A stretch of DNA of 32,421 nucleotides from an uncultured Spirochaetaceae bacterium. GTDB taxonomy: Bacteria > Spirochaetota > Spirochaetia > Treponematales > Treponemataceae. Positions 1 through 9,389 of this stretch are shown one piece after another (the first letter of the stretch is position 1; the number at the start of each line of letters is the position of its first letter). The position numbers and the translations under genes were made by a program. The stretch covers positions 1 through 32,421 of the forward strand of contig CADBBB010000026.1 of assembly GCA_902792795.1 (NCBI GenBank), in the 5' to 3' direction. The notes under the pieces are model-generated. The model searched no databases. It saw only the letters and a list, made by a program, of their open reading frames with translations, and had not been told where the DNA came from.

Positions 1-288
1 TAGAATTACTTTAAGCTCGCCGCGGTAGTCGCTGTCTATGGTGCCGGGCGAGTTCAAGACCGTCACGCCGTTTTTGGCCGCAAGGCCGGAGCGCGGACGG
101 ACTTGAATTTCGTAGCCGTCTGGAATGGCAAAAAACAAGCCGGTTCCAATCAAAGCCTTGTCGCCCGGATTCAATTCAACTGGAGCGTCAACAAGCGCGC
201 AAATGTCCGCGCCCGCGGCTCCGGCAGTCTTGTATTCGGGAATCACGGCCCCTTCTTGAGCCACAACTTTGATTGAAACCTCGTTCAT
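1..288 (-). CDS. dut: dUTP diphosphatase (dUTPase), 3' end missing
   Basis: Hydrolyses dUTP to dUMP and pyrophosphate, keeping uracil out of DNA and supplying dUMP for dTMP synthesis; cytosolic homotrimer. The 96 codons visible, read from an ATG at 288, contain three of the five family motifs: motif I AGAAGADI (residues about 22-29), motif II RPRSGLA and motif [22 protein letters not shown]. Motif I has Ala where most members have Tyr (AGAAGYDL). The gene runs off the left edge, so motifs IV and V and the stop codon are not seen. The ATG lies only 2 nt after the pnp stop codon, so dut is the last visible gene of the long rimP-to-pnp operon. The family call is secure from motifs II and III. 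Confidence 0.93.
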   Translation of the reverse strand, partial: MNEVSIKVVAQEGAVIPEYKTAGAAGADICALVDAPVELNPGDKALIGTGLFFAIPDGYEIQVRPRSGLAAKNGVTVLNSPGTIDSDYRGELKVIL

Positions 289-290
289 AT

Positions 291-2390
291 TTACTTCTTC
301 TGCTCGTCCAAGGCGTCGATGTAAGAAAGCTGCAAGCGGCCTCTCTGGTCAACTTCCAAAAGCTTGACCGGAATGACCTGTCCTTCCTTAAGAACGTCAG
401 TCACCTTTTCAACTCTTCCGTGAGAAAGCTTTGAAATGTGGCAGAGGCCTTCTTTTCCGGGAAGAATCTCGATGAAGGCGCCAAAGTCCTTTATGCTCTT
501 GACGGTTCCGTTGTAAATCGTGCCGGGCTCCGGATCTTCGGTGATGCCCTTGACGGCAACCTTGGCGTCCTCGGCATTCTGGCCGGTCTTTCCGTAGATT
601 GTGACAGTTCCGTCTTCGTCGGTGTTGATCGTGACGTCGTACTGGGCGCAAAGAGCCTTGATGTTCTTTCCGCCGGGTCCGATGAGGGCGCCGATTCTGT
701 CAATCGGAATCTTCATCGTAAGGATTTTGGGAGCGTACGGAGAAAGCGGCGCGGGCTTTGAGATGCACTTTTCCATGATGGAAAGAATGTGCAAGCGGCC
801 TACGCGGGCCTGCTCCAAGGCTTTTTTCATAATCTCGGTGGTAACGCCGGGAATCTTGATGTCCATCTGGAAACCTGTGATTCCGTCCTTTGTTCCGGCG
901 ACCTTAAAGTCCATGTCGCCAAGGTGGTCTTCCTCTCCCAAGATGTCAGACAAAATCTTGTACTTTTCGTAGTGGTCGCCCTCGGTGATCAAGCCCATCG
1001 CGATTCCGGCGACCATCTTCTTAAGAGGAACGCCGGCCGCGAGCATTGACAAACAGCCGCCGCAAGTGGAAGCCTGCGATGACGAGCCGTTTGACTCAAG
1101 GATTTCTGAAACTACGCGAACAGTGTACGGGAATTCTTCGCGGCTGGGAACCATCGGCGCCAAAGAGCGGCGGGCAAGGTTTCCGTGGCCGATTTCGCGG
1201 CGGCCGGTGGTGAGCTTTCCAGTCTCGCCTACTGAATACGGAGGGAAGTTGTAGTGCAAAATAAAGTGCTCGCTTCTCTCTCCGTCGATGTCATCGTAAG
1301 ACTGCTCGTCCTGCAATGTTCCCAAAGTTGTCACGGCCAAAGACTGGGTCTCGCCGCGGGTGAACAAGGCGCTTCCGTGCGGACGGGGCAAAACGCCCAC
1401 TTCGCAAGTAATCGGGCGAATTTCGTCGCACTTTCTTCCGTCGATGCGAACGCCTTCGTCCAAAATCGCCTTTCTAAGCAATTTGTATTGAATGTCGTCG
1501 AACAAGGCGTCAAAGAGCTTTTTCTGAGTTTCGTCCTCAAGCTGCTCGGCGTATTCGGCGGCGATTTGCTTTTTGACGGCCTTGACGGCGTCGCCGCGGG
1601 CCTGCTTGCCGGGGCGGAAGTTGGCTTCCTTTACAAGCGGAGTGGCCTTGGCTTCGATCTCGGCGGCGTTGGCCAACGTAACGTTGAGAGGCGCGAGCGG
1701 AAGCTTTTCCTTTCCGGCCTTCTTTACCAACTCTTCCTGGAGCAAGCACATGTCGGTGATGAACTTTTGCGCCTCGTTCAAAGCGCCGAGCATCACTTCT
1801 TCGCTGGCTTCGTTGGCGCCGCCTTCTACCATAGTAAAGCCGTCTTTTGTTCCGGCCACTACGATTTCAAGCTCCGCCTTTTCCTGCTCTTGGAATGTCG
1901 GGTTGATGATGTACTTTCCGTCCAAGTAACCCACGCGGCACGCGGCCACAGGTCCGTGAAAGGGAATGTCCGAAATTGAAACGGCGGCGCTTGAAGCGAT
2001 TACCGCCAAAATGTCGGGAGTGTGGATTCCGTCCGCGCTTACGCAAGTCGGAACGATTTGAATTTCGCGTCCGAAAGACATTTCAAAAAGCGGACGCATG
2101 GGGCGGTCGATGAGGCGGCTGACCAAGATTTCCTTGTCCTTGGGGCGGCCTTCGCGCTTGACAAAGCCTCCGGGGATTTTTCCGGCGGCGTAAAATTTTT
2201 CGTTGTACTCAACGGTAACGGGAACATAGTCCATTCCCTCGACGACGTTGCTTGAAGCGCAAACTGTGGCGATGACAGCTGTTCCGGCGAACTGGGCGTA
2301 AACGCAGCCGTTGGCCTGCTTTCCGATTTTTCCGGTTTCAAGAATCAATTCCTCGTCGCCGATTTTGTAAGTTACTCTTTCTACTGACAA
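291..2390 (-). CDS. pnp: Polyribonucleotide nucleotidyltransferase (PNPase)
   Basis: Phosphorolytic 3'-5' exoribonuclease, trimeric, acting in mRNA decay. Domains in order: two RNase PH cores (the second with [16 protein letters not shown] and [11 protein letters not shown]), an alpha-helical linker, a KH domain ([20 protein letters not shown]) and an S1 domain ([20 protein letters not shown]), then a short tail. I chose a TTG start at 2390: it is preceded by AAAGAGG at good spacing and gives 699 residues beginning [14 protein letters not shown], the usual family length. The same frame is open to an ATG at 2462, but that ATG lies in the loop of a perfect 12-bp hairpin and would add 24 non-conserved residues (cysteines and acidic/lysine stretches). 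Downstream of rpsO, as in many bacteria. Confidence 0.96.
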   Translation of the reverse strand: MSVERVTYKIGDEELILETGKIGKQANGCVYAQFAGTAVIATVCASSNVVEGMDYVPVTVEYNEKFYAAGKIPGGFVKREGRPKDKEILVSRLIDRPMRPLFEMSFGREIQIVPTCVSADGIHTPDILAVIASSAAVSISDIPFHGPVAACRVGYLDGKYIINPTFQEQEKAELEIVVAGTKDGFTMVEGGANEASEEVMLGALNEAQKFITDMCLLQEELVKKAGKEKLPLAPLNVTLANAAEIEAKATPLVKEANFRPGKQARGDAVKAVKKQIAAEYAEQLEDETQKKLFDALFDDIQYKLLRKAILDEGVRIDGRKCDEIRPITCEVGVLPRPHGSALFTRGETQSLAVTTLGTLQDEQSYDDIDGERSEHFILHYNFPPYSVGETGKLTTGRREIGHGNLARRSLAPMVPSREEFPYTVRVVSEILESNGSSSQASTCGGCLSMLAAGVPLKKMVAGIAMGLITEGDHYEKYKILSDILGEEDHLGDMDFKVAGTKDGITGFQMDIKIPGVTTEIMKKALEQARVGRLHILSIMEKCISKPAPLSPYAPKILTMKIPIDRIGALIGPGGKNIKALCAQYDVTINTDEDGTVTIYGKTGQNAEDAKVAVKGITEDPEPGTIYNGTVKSIKDFGAFIEILPGKEGLCHISKLSHGRVEKVTDVLKEGQVIPVKLLEVDQRGRLQLSYIDALDEQKK

Positions 2391-2444
2391 TTCTTTTTCC
2401 TCTTTATCTTCTTTTCCGCAATCACAGGATACGGTCAACTGTTG

Positions 2445-2479
2445 CAGCGCCTTAAGCCGCATAGCGACTTAAGGCGCTG
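2445..2479 (-). promoter_or_regulatory. Perfect hairpin in the rpsO-pnp intercistronic region
   Basis: The arms cagcgccttaag (2445-2456) and cttaaggcgctg (2468-2479) are exact reverse complements, forming a 12-bp stem with an 11-nt loop. It lies between the rpsO stop and the likely pnp TTG start. No U-tract follows on either strand, so it does not look like a simple intrinsic terminator. In E. coli the equivalent gap holds a processing hairpin cut by RNase III that mediates pnp autoregulation. A similar processing or decay-control role here is inferred from position only. Confidence 0.7.
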
Positions 2480-2492
2480 ATTTTGAACAAAT

Positions 2493-2762
2493 TTACTTGC
2501 GGAGGCCGAGCTCTTTGATAAGGGCGCGGTAGCCTTCCAAGTCCTTTCTCATCAAGTACTTGAGGAAGCGCTTGCGCTGGCCTACGGCCTTCATCATTCC
2601 GCGCTTGGCGCTCGCGTCTTTGGGAAAGCGGTTTGAGTGCTCCGTGAGCTGCTCGATGCGCTTTGTCAAAAGCGCGATCTGAACCTTTGTGTTTCCTGTG
2701 TCGTTTTCGTTGGCTCCAAATTTGCTAACGATTGAATGTGACAATTCCTTTGAAAGTGCCAT
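2493..2762 (-). CDS. rpsO: 30S ribosomal protein S15
   Basis: Small-subunit primary binding protein that contacts the central domain of 16S rRNA. The 89-residue product is full length for the family and shows the typical helical sequence: GNTKVQIALLTKRIEQLTEH, then KDASAKRGMMKAVGQRKRFLKYL. The ATG at 2762 has AGGAG about 7 nt upstream. The 40-nt gap to ribF upstream has a small CCCC/GGGG hairpin (2788-2798) but no U-tract, so read-through from ribF is likely. S15 commonly represses its own mRNA through a structured leader. Whether the small hairpin takes part cannot be judged here. Confidence 0.97.
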   Translation of the reverse strand: MALSKELSHSIVSKFGANENDTGNTKVQIALLTKRIEQLTEHSNRFPKDASAKRGMMKAVGQRKRFLKYLMRKDLEGYRALIKELGLRK

Positions 2763-2802
2763 ATTTTTCTCCTAAAAATTCGATTTACCCCAGCGGGGCT
2801 TT

Positions 2803-3654
2803 TTATAAGAATTCAATTTCTTGAACTGTTGAAAAATCTTTTTGTCCAAGCGGAAATTCCAGGCGAAGGAATTGGCCTTCCGCATAAAAAAAGGCTGAAC
2901 TTTTTTTACCGTCAAAAACGGCGACGACCGGATGCCGTCCGGCCTTTGGCAAAACTTGCGCCGTTTTTCCGTTCGCAATCAATGACAGACTTGAATCCGA
3001 CGAACTCGCGCTCCATGTGAACGGAGAGCAGTCAAGGCGGTACGGCCTGCCCAAAAGTTTTTTTGCAAAAGCAAAATCGCCTTGGAGAACCGCGCCGCGA
3101 ATCAAGCTTGAACTGACGCGCTTATTGTCAAGCGTGACGTCGTCCAAAACTTTCAGTTCCAAACCATTGCGCGTCGAGTAATCGGACAATTCGGCGACGC
3201 CGGTGTCCAAATTATGCCCGCAACGGAAATCGGAGCCTGCCGCCAAAAATTGCGCAGGACAAAATTTTCTCAATTGGTCAAGAAAATTCCTTCCCTCTAT
3301 TTTACTGAAATCTTTGGAAAAGTCAATCATTATGCAAAAATCAAAGCCTCTTTTTTCAAAAAATTCCAGCTTGAATTTTGGGGTAAGAATGTCGCCGGGA
3401 TAGTTGGGGTTCATAAGGGCGCCTGCAGGCCGGGCGAACGTCACGGCGCCGGCCAAAACATTCGCGCCCTCTCCCGCGCGCCTTTCTTTCCATTCAAAAA
3501 CCGCGTCAAAAAGCGCCTGATGCCCCAAGTGGCAGCCGTCAAAGCCGCCTATGCAAATGGCGGACATGCAAGCAAGGCCAGACTTGATTGCAAGGCCAAA
3601 ATCGCCGCCAAACGCTTTCCCAATTTCAACGTCTTCCCAAGAATAAACTTTCAT
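2803..3654 (-). CDS. ribF: RibF-type FAD synthetase; riboflavin-kinase domain degenerate
   Basis: RibF proteins normally phosphorylate riboflavin to FMN and adenylylate FMN to FAD. The adenylyltransferase half is recognisable: nucleotide-binding GGFDGCHLGHQ at residues 36-46 (usual form GxFDGVHxGH) and the signature RVSSSLIRGAVLQGD, followed by AKKLLGRPYRLD where the kinase domain should begin. The remaining roughly 80 residues are short and Ser-rich and lack the kinase motif GRxxGFPTAN. Total length is 283, versus about 305-315 for bifunctional enzymes. FMN adenylylation is therefore supported, but riboflavin kinase activity is doubtful. The start ATG at 3654 overlaps the truB stop by 4 nt, so the two are translationally coupled. 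Confidence 0.88.
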   Translation of the reverse strand: MKVYSWEDVEIGKAFGGDFGLAIKSGLACMSAICIGGFDGCHLGHQALFDAVFEWKERRAGEGANVLAGAVTFARPAGALMNPNYPGDILTPKFKLEFFEKRGFDFCIMIDFSKDFSKIEGRNFLDQLRKFCPAQFLAAGSDFRCGHNLDTGVAELSDYSTRNGLELKVLDDVTLDNKRVSSSLIRGAVLQGDFAFAKKLLGRPYRLDCSPFTWSASSSDSSLSLIANGKTAQVLPKAGRHPVVAVFDGKKSSAFFYAEGQFLRLEFPLGQKDFSTVQEIEFL

Positions 3655-4694
3655 TCGCCCGCCTCCGGGCTTTCCGAACCCCTAGAGGCGTCGCAAGCCA
3701 AAGACGCGGGGCCGCTGGTCATTGAATTCCCCGCCCCTTTTGGAACGACGTATTCATACCGCGCGCGGCCCTTCTCTTTTTTGACGGCGCCCATAAAGTT
3801 TCCCGCCTCGCCAAAGACGGCGGACGTTCCCTCCAAAAGCGGCTCCAAAAATTGCGCGTCCTTTAGCGGGCGGCCGTTGTAAAAATTTTCTTCCTGCCCC
3901 CGCCTCAACACGGCGGAAAAAAGCCCGCAAAGGCGCGCGGTCTCCTTGTCCATCGGGCGCAAAGAAGCGGCGGAGATTGCGTCTTCGCCAGCCGCGTCCG
4001 CAAGGTTGAAGTTTCCCACGCGCGTCCTTTTTAACGTTTCAAGGCGGGCGGCGGAAGCGCAGGCCTCCCCTATGTCGCGCGCCAGACTCCGTATGTAAGT
4101 TCCCTTGCTGACCAAAAAGCGGACGCGCGCGGATCTTACAAGCGCGCAATCGCTAGCAAGCCCCAAATCGTTGGAGGCGGCCGAACCGTTTTCGCAAGCC
4201 AAAGAAGCGCCGCCGGCTCCCTCAAGCTCCGCGTCCAAAAGCTCGGCTTCGTAAACCGTAATTGGGCGCTCGGGAAGCTCGGCGGCCTTTCCGGCGCGGG
4301 TCAAGTCGCTCGCGCGCTTTCCGTCAATTTTAATGGCGGAATATTCCGGCGGCCGCTGCATTATCTTTCCTGTGAATTTTTTTAGGGAATCCTTCAGCGC
4401 GCCCAGCGTTGGAAGCGGCGCGGTTTTGACAACTTGGCCGGTGGGGTCAAGCGTGTCCGTTTGCTCTCCAAAAATTATTTGGGCTTCGTACTCTTTGTCA
4501 AAGGCGGTTATGAGTCCGGCCAAGCGGGTAAGGCTTCCCACGCAAACGACAAGCAAGCCCTGCGCGAACAAGTCCAGCGTCCCCGTGTGGCCGACTTTTT
4601 TTGTGCCCAAAACTTTTTTGATTTTGCCCAGCGCGGAAAAGCTTGTCACGCCGGGCTTTTTGTCGTAAAGGATTATGCCGGACGGGTTAGACAT
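3651..4694 (-). CDS. truB: tRNA pseudouridine(55) synthase TruB
   Basis: Isomerises U55 in the T-loop of tRNAs and acts as a tRNA chaperone. The catalytic motif GHTGTLD (residues 35-41, nucleophile Asp41) is present, followed by KEYEAQIIFGEQTDTLDPTG, RPPEYSAIKIDGKRA and the late motif SKGTYIRSLARDIGE. Two non-family segments stand out. One is an insertion of roughly 25 residues just before the SKGTYIR strand. The other is a hydrophilic C-terminal tail. They share the peptide SLAC(E/D) and a 14-nt DNA match. The ATG at 4694 shares one base with the rbfA stop (TAATG), and the 3' end overlaps ribF by 4 nt. Confidence 0.95.
   Translation of the reverse strand: MSNPSGIILYDKKPGVTSFSALGKIKKVLGTKKVGHTGTLDLFAQGLLVVCVGSLTRLAGLITAFDKEYEAQIIFGEQTDTLDPTGQVVKTAPLPTLGALKDSLKKFTGKIMQRPPEYSAIKIDGKRASDLTRAGKAAELPERPITVYEAELLDAELEGAGGASLACENGSAASNDLGLASDCALVRSARVRFLVSKGTYIRSLARDIGEACASAARLETLKRTRVGNFNLADAAGEDAISAASLRPMDKETARLCGLFSAVLRRGQEENFYNGRPLKDAQFLEPLLEGTSAVFGEAGNFMGAVKKEKGRARYEYVVPKGAGNSMTSGPASLACDASRGSESPEAGE
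3674..3704 (-). repeat. Short dispersed repeat shared by the two TruB insertions
   Basis: The 14-mer tcgcaagccaaaga occurs at 3691-3704 (TruB C-terminal tail) and again at 4192-4205 (TruB internal insertion). In both places it is preceded by ccgaacc (3674-3680 and 4181-4187), with 10 and 4 nt between the two blocks. Both copies code for SLAC(E/D) in the same frame. They may be remnants of a small dispersed element that inserts in frame, or an internal duplication; the sequence does not decide. Confidence 0.45.
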
Positions 4695-5125
4695 TACAGG
4701 ATTCGCCCTTCGGCCGAACCATCGCCATCGCCCTCCGGCGAGCCAGAATCTTGCGCGGCGGCGGATTTTTCGGCGTCGCTTTTGACCAAGTCCTCAAGTT
4801 TTTTGGCCATTTCGTAGCCGTCGCGTATGGACGTGTCGGCCACAAAATGCAAGTGGGGAAATTGGCGTATCGTCAATTTTTTTGCGATGGTGGACTGAAT
4901 GAAGCCCGCCGCGCTGGTCAAGCCTTGCACGCCCCGGTTAAGCTCCGATTCCGACATGAAGGTGGAAACGTAAACCTTGGCGTGCGCCAAGTCCTTTGCC
5001 ACCTCCACGCGGTTAATCGTCAAAAAGTTCGAGACGCGGGGATCTTTTATTTGGGCGCGCAAAATCATGTTGGCGATTTCGCCTCGGATTTGCTCGCCAA
5101 GCTTCAAAAGCCTATACTGTCCCAT
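4694..5125 (-). CDS. rbfA: 30S ribosome-binding factor A
   Basis: Binds the immature 30S subunit and assists maturation of the 5' end of 16S rRNA, notably under cold conditions. The 143-residue protein has the single KH-type fold pattern of the family: an N-terminal basic helix (LLKLGEQIRGEIANMI), DPRVSNFLTINRVEVAKDLAHAKVYVSTF, and the C-terminal FPHLHFVADTSIRDGYEM. After about residue 115 there is an acidic, Ser/Ala/Gly-rich tail of no clear function. The start at 5125 shares one base with the infB stop and the stop shares one base with the truB start, indicating tight coupling. Confidence 0.95.
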   Translation of the reverse strand: MGQYRLLKLGEQIRGEIANMILRAQIKDPRVSNFLTINRVEVAKDLAHAKVYVSTFMSESELNRGVQGLTSAAGFIQSTIAKKLTIRQFPHLHFVADTSIRDGYEMAKKLEDLVKSDAEKSAAAQDSGSPEGDGDGSAEGRIL

Positions 5126-7872
5126 CAGGCCTGTCCTTCTCCGTTGTCAGCCGGCGGAACCGCGTGGGGATTGATTCCATGGGCGCCGGGCTTGGCTTCC
5201 GCGGCTTCCTTGCGGGCGCGGGCGGCGGCCTTTTCGGCGGCGATTTTTTCCGCTTCCTTGGCGGCCTCTTCGGCGGCGCGGGCTTCGGCCTCGCTGCGCT
5301 GTTCGGCGGCGGCGGCTTCGTTCTTGGACTTGTCGTCAATCAAGGCGTCGCCCAATTTGCGCGCCACTTCGATGTATTCAAAGCATTCGATTTGGTCGCC
5401 CACGCGGATGTCCTGCCAGTTCTCCAAGCCGACGCCGCATTCGTAGCCCTTGGCCACTTCCTTGGCGTCGTCCTTGAAGCGCTTGAGCGAGGAAACTTTT
5501 CCGGTATAGATGACGATTCCTTCGCGGATAAGGCGGACGCCGCAATTGCGCTTGATCGTTCCGTCCGAAACATAACAACCGGCGATAGTTCCGATTTTGG
5601 GAACTTTGAACGTGTTCTGAATTTCCACGGTTCCAATGACCTGCTCCTTTGTGTCGGGGCTGAGCATTCCTTCCATGGCCGCCGTAATTTCGTTGACGCA
5701 TTCGTAAATGATTGAGTACTTGCGGATTTCGACCTTTTCCTGCTCGGCCAAAAGCTTGGCCTTTGGCGTGGGGCGCACGTTGAAGCCGACGATAATCGCG
5801 TTGGAGTCCGCGGCGGCCAAAATGACGTCGCTTTCGTTGATGGCTCCGGCCGACGAGTGGATGACCACAAGGCGGATGTCCTTTGTTGAAAGTTTTTCCA
5901 AAGCGGTCTTGAGCGCTTCGGCGCTTCCCTGCAAGTCGGCCTTGATGACCACCTTGAGTTCCTTGACTTCGTGCGCGTCAATCGTCTGGTAAAGGTTGTC
6001 GAGCGTGACTTTCTTGACGGCCTTGGCGTCCTCAAAGCGCTTGAGCTCGACGCGCTTGGTGCTGATCGCGCGCGCTTCTTTTTCGCTTTCGGTAACCTGG
6101 AAGGGGTCGCCCGCGTTGGGCATGTCCTCAATTCCGATGACTTCCACAGGCTGGCTGGGAGTGGCTTCCTGCACGCGCTTGCCCCTGTCGTTGAACATGG
6201 CGCGCACGCGGCCTGAGTAAATTCCCGCAACAAAGGGGTCGCCCTGATGCAAGGTTCCGCGCTCCACAACGACTGTGGAAACAACGCCGCGTCCTTGGTC
6301 GATGCGCGACTCCAAAACTTTTCCTTCGGCGCGGCAGTCCCAAACTGTCTTGAGCTCAAGCATTTCCGCCTGAAGCAAAATCGCGTCCAAAAGGTCGTCT
6401 ATGCCTTCGCCCTTAAGCGCGCTGATGTTTACGTACTGGGTGTCTCCGCCCCAATCTTCGGGCGTGAGGCCAAGCTCGGTGAGCTGGGTGCGCACGCGGT
6501 CCGGGTTGGCGTCGGGCTTGTCTATCTTGTTCACCGCCACAATAATCGGAACCTTGGCGTCCTTGGCGTGGTTTATCGCTTCCAAAGTCTGAGGCATGAC
6601 GCCGTCGTCGGCCGCCACGACCAAGACAACGATGTCGGTTATCTGGGCGCCGCGCGCGCGCATCATAGTGAAGACTTCGTGGCCGGGAGTGTCCAAGAAG
6701 GTGATCTTTCCCTTAGGAGTTTGGACGCTGTAGGCGCCAATGCTCTGGGTGATTCCGCCCGCCTCGCCTTCGGCGACATGGCTGTGGCGGATTGCGTCCA
6801 AAGTCTTGGTCTTTCCGTGGTCGACGTGGCCCATCACCGTCACGATCGGCGGACGCGGCTCCTGCTTGTCCTCGTTGCTTGTGTCGCGCGCGATCACCGT
6901 TTCGTCGTAAAGGCTTACAAGGTGAACTTCGCAATTGTATTCGGCCGCCAAAAGCGTGGCGGTGTCGCTGTCGATTGACTGGGTGATCGTCACCATCTGG
7001 CCCATCGACATGAGTTTTGCGATGATTTCGTTGGCCTTGAGGTTCATCTTGCGGGCCAAGTCGCTTATGGAAACAGTCTCCATGATGTCGATGGACTTGG
7101 GAACGTCGCTGACTTGGGTCTCGGCCTTCTTCTGGCTTTCGTAGAACTTGTCCTCGTCAAAAGCCTCTTCCTTGTCCTTTCGGCTGTATTGCTGCTTCTT
7201 TCCTTTAAAGTTTTTCTTGGGCGCGTTTTGGCTGGGCTTTCCGCCCGTCATGCCGCCGGGAGCGAACGAGCCGCCCTGGCCGCCGCAAAAGCCCGGCCTG
7301 TTGTTGAAGCCGCCGCCTTGGCCGTTTCTGTTGAATCCGCCGGGACCGCGGTTAAAGCCTCCCGGTCCGCCCCGGCCGTCGCGCTCGCGGTTTTGGTAGC
7401 CGGCGCGGGCTTGGGCGCCGGTAAAGCCGGAGCCTCCCCTGTTTTGGCCTTGGCCGCCGCCATAACCGCCGCGGCCGCCTTGGCCTCCGCGGTTCCACTG
7501 GCCGCCGCCGCGCGGATGGTCGCTCAAATTGCCGGCCTTGACGTTGGGCCTGGCCGAATTAAGCGAGAACGGCGCGGAAGGCCTTCTTGCCTGGCTTTGG
7601 GCGGGACGAGGCGTCTGGGAAGGAGCGCCCCTCTTTTCTTCTTGGACGGCGCTTTTGGCCGCGCCTTGATTTTTTGGAGCGGCAGAAGTAGAAGCCGCGT
7701 TTGCCGCGGGCGCGGCCGGCGCGGGGCGCTTTTTTACCAAAATCACCTTTTTCTTTTTTTCAACGGGCGCGCTTGGGGCGGCCGAACTGTCGGGGCCCTT
7801 GGGCGCCGCCGCTTTTGGCGCCGCCTTTTTGTGCAAAACAACTCCGCTTTTCTTTTCTGTTTCTTCTGCCAT
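5125..7872 (-). CDS. infB: Translation initiation factor IF-2 with unusual N- and C-terminal extensions
   Basis: GTPase that places initiator tRNA on the 30S subunit and promotes 70S formation. The 915 residues run as follows: a Lys/Ala/Pro-rich head (1-120); a Gly/Arg/Asn-rich low-complexity segment with many RGG- and GGFN-like units (about 121-210); the IF2-N segment ([25 protein letters not shown], about 267-291); then the GTPase domain with G1 GHVDHGKT (348-355), [12 protein letters not shown] and a SAL motif, followed by domains II, III and C2. After the usual end of the C2 region there is an extra stretch of about 65 residues that is Ala/Glu/Lys/Arg-rich and predicted helical, ending in a short Pro-containing tail. 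The start at 7872 is 6 nt past the nusA stop. Confidence 0.97.
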   Translation of the reverse strand: MAEETEKKSGVVLHKKAAPKAAAPKGPDSSAAPSAPVEKKKKVILVKKRPAPAAPAANAASTSAAPKNQGAAKSAVQEEKRGAPSQTPRPAQSQARRPSAPFSLNSARPNVKAGNLSDHPRGGGQWNRGGQGGRGGYGGGQGQNRGGSGFTGAQARAGYQNRERDGRGGPGGFNRGPGGFNRNGQGGGFNNRPGFCGGQGGSFAPGGMTGGKPSQNAPKKNFKGKKQQYSRKDKEEAFDEDKFYESQKKAETQVSDVPKSIDIMETVSISDLARKMNLKANEIIAKLMSMGQMVTITQSIDSDTATLLAAEYNCEVHLVSLYDETVIARDTSNEDKQEPRPPIVTVMGHVDHGKTKTLDAIRHSHVAEGEAGGITQSIGAYSVQTPKGKITFLDTPGHEVFTMMRARGAQITDIVVLVVAADDGVMPQTLEAINHAKDAKVPIIVAVNKIDKPDANPDRVRTQLTELGLTPEDWGGDTQYVNISALKGEGIDDLLDAILLQAEMLELKTVWDCRAEGKVLESRIDQGRGVVSTVVVERGTLHQGDPFVAGIYSGRVRAMFNDRGKRVQEATPSQPVEVIGIEDMPNAGDPFQVTESEKEARAISTKRVELKRFEDAKAVKKVTLDNLYQTIDAHEVKELKVVIKADLQGSAEALKTALEKLSTKDIRLVVIHSSAGAINESDVILAAADSNAIIVGFNVRPTPKAKLLAEQEKVEIRKYSIIYECVNEITAAMEGMLSPDTKEQVIGTVEIQNTFKVPKIGTIAGCYVSDGTIKRNCGVRLIREGIVIYTGKVSSLKRFKDDAKEVAKGYECGVGLENWQDIRVGDQIECFEYIEVARKLGDALIDDKSKNEAAAAEQRSEAEARAAEEAAKEAEKIAAEKAAARARKEAAEAKPGAHGINPHAVPPADNGEGQA

Positions 7873-7878
7873 CAGCTA

Positions 7879-9369
7879 TTATTCCTCGTCCTCTTTAAAT
7901 TCAAACTCTACCCCGCACTTGGGACAATGTGTCATGTCGAGAGTTATCGCCGCGCCGCATTCAGGGCAATGGTACTCTTCGCTCTCCGAGGCTCCGGCGT
8001 CATCTTGGCCGGCGGCCTCAGGAGCGGCCTGCCCCTCAGCGTCTTCCTCAACAAATTCAACGTTTTGGTTTATGAGCTCGTTGATTTTTTCCAAGTCTTC
8101 CTTGGAAACGCCCTCAACGTTAATAGACTCGTAGTTGTCGACAAATTTCTGGACGTCCTCGATTCCAGCCTCTTTAAGAAGGGCCGCGACGCGCTCGTCA
8201 ACGCCAGGCAATTCGGCGATGGCCGCAATTTCCTCATAGTCGTCGTTGAAGAGGCTTTGCGCGTTCTGCCTTGTGGCTATCTCGCTAAGGTCAAGCTCGG
8301 CGGCCTGCTCCTCTGTCTTTACGTCGATGTTCCAGTCGCAAAGGCGGTTGGCCAAGCGGACGTTGAGTCCCTGCTTTCCGATGGCCAAAGAGAACTGGCT
8401 GTCCTGAACGATGGCCAACGCCTGCTTTTTGTCCTGGTCCAAAATGATGACGCGGCCCACTTCCGCCGGGCTCAAAGCGTTCTTTATGAAAACGGTCGGC
8501 TCCGGATCCCAGCGCAAGACGTCGATTTTTTCGCCGAGCAACTCGTGGATCACGTTCTGGATGCGGACGCCCTTGAGGCCTACGCAGGCGCCGACCGGAT
8601 CGATGTCCTCGCGCGCGCTTGAAACGGCGATTTTCGTTCTGTAGCCGGCTTCGCGGACAATCTTGTTGATTTCGACAGTTCCGTCAAGCACTTCGGGAAC
8701 TTCCGCCTCAAGAATGGAGCGGACAAGCTCAGGAGCCGAGCGCGAAAGAATCAGCTGGATTCCGTTTGAAGTCTTGGAAATGTCCACGACCAAGGCGCGG
8801 ATTCGCTCGCCCTTTTCGTATTTTTCGCGCGGAGACTGGTACTTGACCGGAAGCACGCCCTCGACTTTTCCGAGGTCAACGTAAATAGTTCCGTTTCGCT
8901 CGCGCTGAAAGTAGCCGATGATGATTCCGCCAACCTTGTCCTTGTATTCGTTGTAAAGGTTGTCCTTGTAGCTTTCGTTGAGCCCTTGGTGGCCCTGCTG
9001 CTTTCCGGTGGAAACGGCGGAACGGTCGTAGCTCTTGGGGTCTTCGGGAATGTCAAGCTCGTCGCCCACTTCGCAGTCGGGGCTAAGCTCGCGCGCTTCC
9101 TCCAATTCAATTTCCATGACCGGGTCGTAAACGCCGTCAACAACTTCCTTTCTTGAATAAAGGGTCACGTCCGTGGGAATTCCGTTCTCGTCCTCTTCAA
9201 ACGTAACCACGGCGTTTTCGTTGGTTCCGTGGGCGCGCTTGTAAGCGGCCTTAAGCATATTTTCAACGGCCAGCTTCACCGCTTCGGGCGAAAGGCCTCT
9301 TTCTTCGATAAGTTCCTTGATCGCCTCAGCCATCGATGACGAATTTTCTTGAACTTTTTTCCGTGCCAT
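7879..9369 (-). CDS. nusA: Transcription factor NusA with a C-terminal zinc ribbon
   Basis: Binds RNA polymerase and nascent RNA and modulates pausing, termination and antitermination. Domains in the 496 residues: the RNAP-binding N-terminal domain (about 1-135); S1 (GGIIIGYFQRERNGTIYVDLGKVEGVLP, about 147-215); two KH domains (GACVGLKGVRIQNVIHELLG and LAIGKQGLNVRLANRL); a helix-hairpin-helix-like repeat (IAELPGVDERVAALLKEAGI); an acidic linker; and finally Cys468-x2-Cys471 and Cys482-x2-Cys485 in a CPECG/CPKCG zinc-ribbon pattern. The ribbon is not part of the standard NusA fold. The start ATG at 9369 has AGAGGT about 6 nt upstream. Second gene of the rimP operon, as in most bacteria. Confidence 0.97.
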   Translation of the reverse strand: MARKKVQENSSSMAEAIKELIEERGLSPEAVKLAVENMLKAAYKRAHGTNENAVVTFEEDENGIPTDVTLYSRKEVVDGVYDPVMEIELEEARELSPDCEVGDELDIPEDPKSYDRSAVSTGKQQGHQGLNESYKDNLYNEYKDKVGGIIIGYFQRERNGTIYVDLGKVEGVLPVKYQSPREKYEKGERIRALVVDISKTSNGIQLILSRSAPELVRSILEAEVPEVLDGTVEINKIVREAGYRTKIAVSSAREDIDPVGACVGLKGVRIQNVIHELLGEKIDVLRWDPEPTVFIKNALSPAEVGRVIILDQDKKQALAIVQDSQFSLAIGKQGLNVRLANRLCDWNIDVKTEEQAAELDLSEIATRQNAQSLFNDDYEEIAAIAELPGVDERVAALLKEAGIEDVQKFVDNYESINVEGVSKEDLEKINELINQNVEFVEEDAEGQAAPEAAGQDDAGASESEEYHCPECGAAITLDMTHCPKCGVEFEFKEDEE

Positions 9370-9389
9370 AAAGTTACCTCTATATTTAT

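Noticed and set aside
7114..8622. A 502-codon open frame on the plus strand across infB and nusA
   Set aside because: It is antisense to two clear genes, low in complexity and matches no family; long shadows are expected from this codon usage.
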